Below, in pieces: positions 5,708 to 8,371 of a stretch of 8,371 bases of DNA (position 1 is the first letter of the stretch; every line of letters starts with the position of its first letter). The translations under genes and the position numbers were made by a program. A model generated the notes under the pieces. The model was given only the letters and a program-made list of their open reading frames with translations, was not told the origin of the DNA and did not search any database. Origin of the DNA: an uncultured Veillonella sp. (GTDB lineage: Bacteria > Bacillota > Negativicutes > Veillonellales > Veillonellaceae). The stretch covers positions 1-8,371 of the forward strand of contig NZ_UQYC01000072.1 of assembly GCF_900545205.1 (NCBI RefSeq), read 5' to 3'.

Positions 5708-7550
5708 TTTTAGTACCTCCACATTGTTCATAAATAGTATTTAATAAATCGTCGAGAGACTGATTTTGTCGATATAGTTTACCTGCCATAAAGTGATCAT
5801 ACGCAAAGGATCTATCCCTATTATCTTCAGATTTTTGATAATGATCTAAACCTTTAATATGGTTGAAATCATCTCCTGCGGATTGTATGTCGGTCACCTC
5901 TATAAATTCTTGTTTTGTTACAGGAACATACTCATCCCAGCGGACTGGCACATAATAGGTCCTACCATTACCCGCTCGTACAGGTACTTCATCTATGTGT
6001 TCAATCGCTCTATACGAATAGGCATCTACCTTAATCACTTCCGAGTCACCTTCATTTTTATGGTGACTAGTCTTAAGGATTGTTTTTACATTATTACGCT
6101 CCGACGCATCAGGGGGAACAAATAAATTGAGTCCCATTTTATTCGCTAGCATTTCTGTAATGTAATCATTATATTTGAAAGCATAAGATTTACCATAAAT
6201 ATAATCATTAGATGCCATCTGTTGATACACAGGAATTGCTAAAATTGGCAGGAATGAGAAATACATGTGATCAAAGTAACTACAGTTGTAATTAATGAAC
6301 TTTTCTTTAATCTTTTCAAATGAAAAATCATAATATTGAGATGGCGATGTATCAAAATCCCAGTTTTGAGAGTTATCAGCTTTAATCTCATTAATTTTAC
6401 ATTCTTTGTTAAATATAAAATCATCGCCATACGGTGAGTTTTCAAAGATATCCTTGTAGTTGCTTTGTGCTAACGGCGTAAACAATACGCGGAATTCAAC
6501 TTCATTATTTCGATCTAATGCATTAAATTGAGCATCAAACTCTTCATTGGCTAAGGCTTGGAAATTACCTCCGTCCTCCAATGAATCTTGCCCTTTCTTT
6601 CTAAGACTAGCAATGCCTTTCGCTAATCGACTCTTGGCACCACCAAAATTAAAGAATCCTTTTTCCGGTGGTTTTCTATGGAATGTTAAATTAGGTGCCG
6701 CATGATTACCATACACTAAAGATACTCTATTTGCATAATATGGACCAGGTTGTCGTACGACTGCACGTAGTGTTTCATTAACATCTCTAGTCTTCAAATT
6801 CCCATTAGAATCTACATACTCCTCTGTATAGGTAACATCTAATGTTCCTTCATAGGTATAGTCGTCCAGCCAGTGGATTATGCGCTTAAGAAATACAAAG
6901 GGATTTCCTAAAATCTCGCCAGACGCAATATCTAATGTGGAATGATTCACATCGCCTTTTTCTAAAAATCCATAATCTTTAACAAGTTGTTCATATCGTT
7001 CAATATTAAAGTTAGAATCCATATGAATAAAAGGAATCGCCTTTTTTAGGAGTTCCATAGTCATTTCACTATGAAAGAGATTATTCAAAGGCGACATCAT
7101 CTCATAGCCTTCTTGACGCATTTGAGCTAAGGTCGCATCTAAGTCTTTAAGCTTTTCCTCAAGGCTCTTACTATTGGGCTTAATCCAGTACAGATATAAA
7201 CCTACACATAGAACTAGAACTGCAATACAAATAATGATAGATACAATATCTACATGATCTTGTGAAAACTGATAGATACCATAAATAATGGCCCCTATAC
7301 CGATAACAATATCAATCTTCTTAATAAGTCCAAATCGTTTATATGATGTATTCGATTGATCTCGATTCTCTGATACAGAAGTATATTTATCTATCAATAC
7401 TTTATTGGCATCTATATCTACCTTGGATTGATCGACTAAATCTTGAAAGTACTCCTCGGTGACTTGCTGGAAGGCATCTTTTAACTCTTCCCGATAATAC
7501 TTAAGCGGCTCTAGCAATGCTTCATTATATTCATTCGACACGTTACTCAT
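5700..7550 (-). CDS. Membrane protein of unknown function, DUF3137-like, paired with LemA
   Basis: I do not recognise a characterised protein. The 616-aa product starts with a soluble helical segment (1-70), followed by a membrane hairpin (about 80-95 and 101-123) with an acidic turn and basic flanks (KRFGLIKK before, IKPNSK after), predicting both ends in the cytoplasm. A coiled segment (about 127-150) and a large soluble domain follow. Residues 330-370 (ANEEFDAQF, then EVEFRVLFTP) resemble the D-EF-F...VEARYLLTP pattern I associate with DUF3137 proteins, which often sit next to lemA genes. A basic glycine-rich stretch (299-320, GFFNFGGAK) precedes it. No catalytic motif, signal peptide or lipobox is seen. 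The start follows AAGGAG (7556-7561) by five bases, and an in-frame TAA lies just upstream. It overlaps the LemA gene by 8 bp. Confidence 0.85.
   Translation of the reverse strand: MSNVSNEYNEALLEPLKYYREELKDAFQQVTEEYFQDLVDQSKVDIDANKVLIDKYTSVSENRDQSNTSYKRFGLIKKIDIVIGIGAIIYGIYQFSQDHVDIVSIIICIAVLVLCVGLYLYWIKPNSKSLEEKLKDLDATLAQMRQEGYEMMSPLNNLFHSEMTMELLKKAIPFIHMDSNFNIERYEQLVKDYGFLEKGDVNHSTLDIASGEILGNPFVFLKRIIHWLDDYTYEGTLDVTYTEEYVDSNGNLKTRDVNETLRAVVRQPGPYYANRVSLVYGNHAAPNLTFHRKPPEKGFFNFGGAKSRLAKGIASLRKKGQDSLEDGGNFQALANEEFDAQFNALDRNNEVEFRVLFTPLAQSNYKDIFENSPYGDDFIFNKECKINEIKADNSQNWDFDTSPSQYYDFSFEKIKEKFINYNCSYFDHMYFSFLPILAIPVYQQMASNDYIYGKSYAFKYNDYITEMLANKMGLNLFVPPDASERNNVKTILKTSHHKNEGDSEVIKVDAYSYRAIEHIDEVPVRAGNGRTYYVPVRWDEYVPVTKQEFIEVTDIQSAGDDFNHIKGLDHYQKSEDNRDRSFAYDHFMAGKLYRQNQSLDDLLNTIYEQCGGTKNG
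5715..5720 (-). promoter_or_regulatory. Ribosome-binding site that fixes the LemA start
   Basis: GGAGGT lies inside the last codons of the upstream 616-aa gene, seven bases before the ATG at 5705-5707. It selects this start over the ATG 24 bases upstream, which would begin before the ribosome site and has no such sequence of its own. Confidence 0.85.
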
Positions 7551-7712
7551 TCCCTCTCCTTAATGAATCGTACAGTAAGTAATACATCTATACGTTTCCA
7601 TTATGCCTCATATTCTGAAATAACAGCCTCTTATACTTATAAGCTTTCAAATTTTTACTTAATTATAAATATCCTAAATTATAAATTAGTATATCAATTA
7701 AGAAAACCTCCG

Positions 7713-7755
7713 TAAAGTAATAATACTATTTATAACACTTTAAGGTAATAATACT
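7713..7755. repeat. Short direct repeat in the leader of the 616-aa gene
   Basis: A 15-mer, AGTATTATTACYTTA on the minus strand, occurs at 7741-7755 and 7713-7727 with one mismatch, 28 bp apart start to start. The spacing is between two and three helical turns. It lies upstream of the best promoter candidate and could be a binding site for a regulator, or a chance result of AT-rich sequence. Confidence 0.55.
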
Positions 7756-7802
7756 CTCCATTGCACTATAAGGGAAAACTACTATTCATAAAGGTATAAA
7801 GC

Positions 7803-7840
7803 AAAAACCCCTCTTTACTGGACATCCAGTAAAGAGGGGT
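7803..7840 (-). terminator. Strong intrinsic terminator of the korB-type gene
   Basis: A 16-bp perfect inverted repeat (7807-7822 against 7825-7840) with a two-base centre, GC-rich at its base (ACCCCTC / GAGGGGT), is followed on the minus strand by TTTTT (7807-7803). It lies 31 bp after the stop codon, separating this transcript from the 616-aa/LemA genes. Confidence 0.93.
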
Positions 7841-7857
7841 ACAGACCATAAATGATC

Positions 7858-7883
7858 CAATTTAAATAAGATTATTTAAATTG
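7858..7883. repeat. Perfect 12-bp palindrome over the korB-type stop codon
   Basis: CAATTTAAATAA (7858-7869) and TTATTTAAATTG (7872-7883) are exact inverted copies around a two-base centre. The right arm encodes the last three residues (Gln-Phe-Lys) and the stop codon. All but two of the pairs are A-T, and no T-tract follows, so it is not itself a typical terminator. It precedes the strong terminator by 17 bp. Confidence 0.8.
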
Positions 7884-8371
7884 ATTACAAAGGCTATCGA
7901 ATAGCGCTTGATCTGGTTTTACAACGTCTTCAGTTAATGGACGAGGATGTGGACCACCATTTGCTGCAGCCATAGCTTTTTCGAAGGAAGGTTTAGTAGT
8001 ATCTTGGTAGATAAGACCAGTAACCAAACCATTTGTTTCACCCAAAGTTTTAAGTGCTGCTGCACGATCTGTTGGGTCGTAACCTTCTGGCAATGCAACT
8101 AAGTGTTCTTTGAACCAGTCATAGCTGTTGTGTTTATTATATGTAACACATGGGCTGAATACGTTAATGAAGGAGAAGCCTTCATGATCCATTGCTTGTT
8201 GAATCAAATCAACAAGTTCTGCACGGTTAATCATGTAACCTTGTGCTACGAATGTAGCACCTGCAGCGATTGCAGTTTCACAAACGGACAATGGAGATTC
8301 GAATGCCCCACGAGGAGTTGTTTTTGTAACAAAACCGATATCAGAACGAGGGGATGCTTGACCTTTAGTCA
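7872..8371 (-). CDS. korB: 2-oxoacid:ferredoxin oxidoreductase, beta subunit, C-terminal part (start outside window)
   Basis: The reading frame is open to the window edge, giving 165 visible C-terminal residues; family members are usually about 280-290 aa, so the thiamine-diphosphate and iron-sulfur parts are outside. It begins TKGQASPRSD and GFVTKTTPRG, the conserved segment of beta subunits, followed by GATFVAQGY and FSFINVFSPCVTYNKHNSYDWFKE (split here only by function, about 75-98). The SPCVTYNK-H-S-DWFKE form is typical of 2-oxoglutarate-type (KorB) rather than long pyruvate enzymes. With an alpha subunit, presumably encoded upstream, it interconverts a 2-oxoacid and its acyl-CoA with ferredoxin, in the cytoplasm. 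Pyruvate or another oxoacid as substrate cannot be excluded. The gene ends in a palindrome and a strong terminator. Confidence 0.92.
   Translation of the reverse strand, partial: TKGQASPRSDIGFVTKTTPRGAFESPLSVCETAIAAGATFVAQGYMINRAELVDLIQQAMDHEGFSFINVFSPCVTYNKHNSYDWFKEHLVALPEGYDPTDRAAALKTLGETNGLVTGLIYQDTTKPSFEKAMAAANGGPHPRPLTEDVVKPDQALFDSLCNQFK

Larger units (their letters stand above)
7551..7871. other. AT-rich leader between the korB-type gene and the 616-aa gene
   Basis: This 320-bp stretch holds the upstream gene's terminator, a direct repeat (7713-7755), and the leader of the 616-aa gene. The best promoter match on the minus strand is TTGATA (7692-7697), 18 bp, GATATT (7668-7673), which is weak; several other TATAAT-like boxes lack a good partner. 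A 13-codon reading frame (7560-7601, minus) starts ATG four bases after GAGG, ends at the TAA just before the 616-aa gene's ribosome site, and is in frame with it; it may be chance. No real gene or RNA is evident. Confidence 0.6.

Noticed and set aside
7872..8291. A complete 139-aa protein starting at a TTG at 8291
   Set aside because: The frame stays open to the window edge, and the residues before the TTG (TKGQASPRSD, TKTTPRG) are conserved beta-subunit sequence, so this is the truncated end of a longer gene.
1..8371. Mobile elements, CRISPR, phage or toxin-antitoxin genes
   Set aside because: I found no transposase, integrase, terminal inverted repeats, repeat-spacer array or small coupled toxin-like genes. 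The tRNA edge could serve as an integration site, but its 3' half is outside the window and no flanking repeat can be checked.

Overview
The window reads as a chromosomal segment of a Veillonella-like anaerobe (Negativicutes). I infer this from several features together: moderately AT-rich DNA, Shine-Dalgarno-led genes, a 2-oxoacid:ferredoxin oxidoreductase, and two adjacent CobT paralogues resembling the ArsA/ArsB arrangement described in Sporomusa ovata. No search was possible, so the genus is an inference. Every gene I can support is on the minus strand, so the biological order runs from high to low coordinates.

Layout in transcription order: (1) The C-terminal part of a 2-oxoacid:ferredoxin oxidoreductase beta subunit (korB-type) enters at 8371 and ends at 7872. 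A palindrome sits on its stop codon and a strong intrinsic terminator follows (7803-7840). (2) A gene-poor, very AT-rich leader of about 320 bp (7551-7871) contains a short direct repeat. (3) A membrane pair follows: a 616-aa protein of unknown function with a two-helix membrane hairpin and DUF3137-like sequence, then a LemA-family protein. Their reading frames overlap by 8 bp. (4) A MATE-family efflux gene comes next. Its ribosome-binding site, start codon and first codons lie in a tandemly duplicated 33/34-bp unit. (5) A hairpin separates it from tyrA (prephenate dehydrogenase without an ACT domain). (6) A two-gene operon with a 4-bp ATGA overlap encodes one canonical and one divergent CobT, and ends at a good terminator (216-244). 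(7) A tRNA-Gly(GCC), cut by the window edge, has two good sigma70-type promoters in front of it.

Functionally, the two CobT proteins probably act together to activate the lower ligand of a cobamide, plausibly a phenolic one as in ArsAB. Organisms of this group use cobamide-dependent methylmalonyl-CoA chemistry. The 616-aa/LemA pair is probably one membrane module of unknown job. tyrA, the MATE gene and the korB-type gene are ordinary metabolic or transport genes. The least explained items are the 616-aa/LemA pair, the duplicated translation-start unit before the MATE gene, and the marked asymmetry between the two CobT paralogues. I see no insertion sequence, CRISPR array, phage gene or riboswitch.
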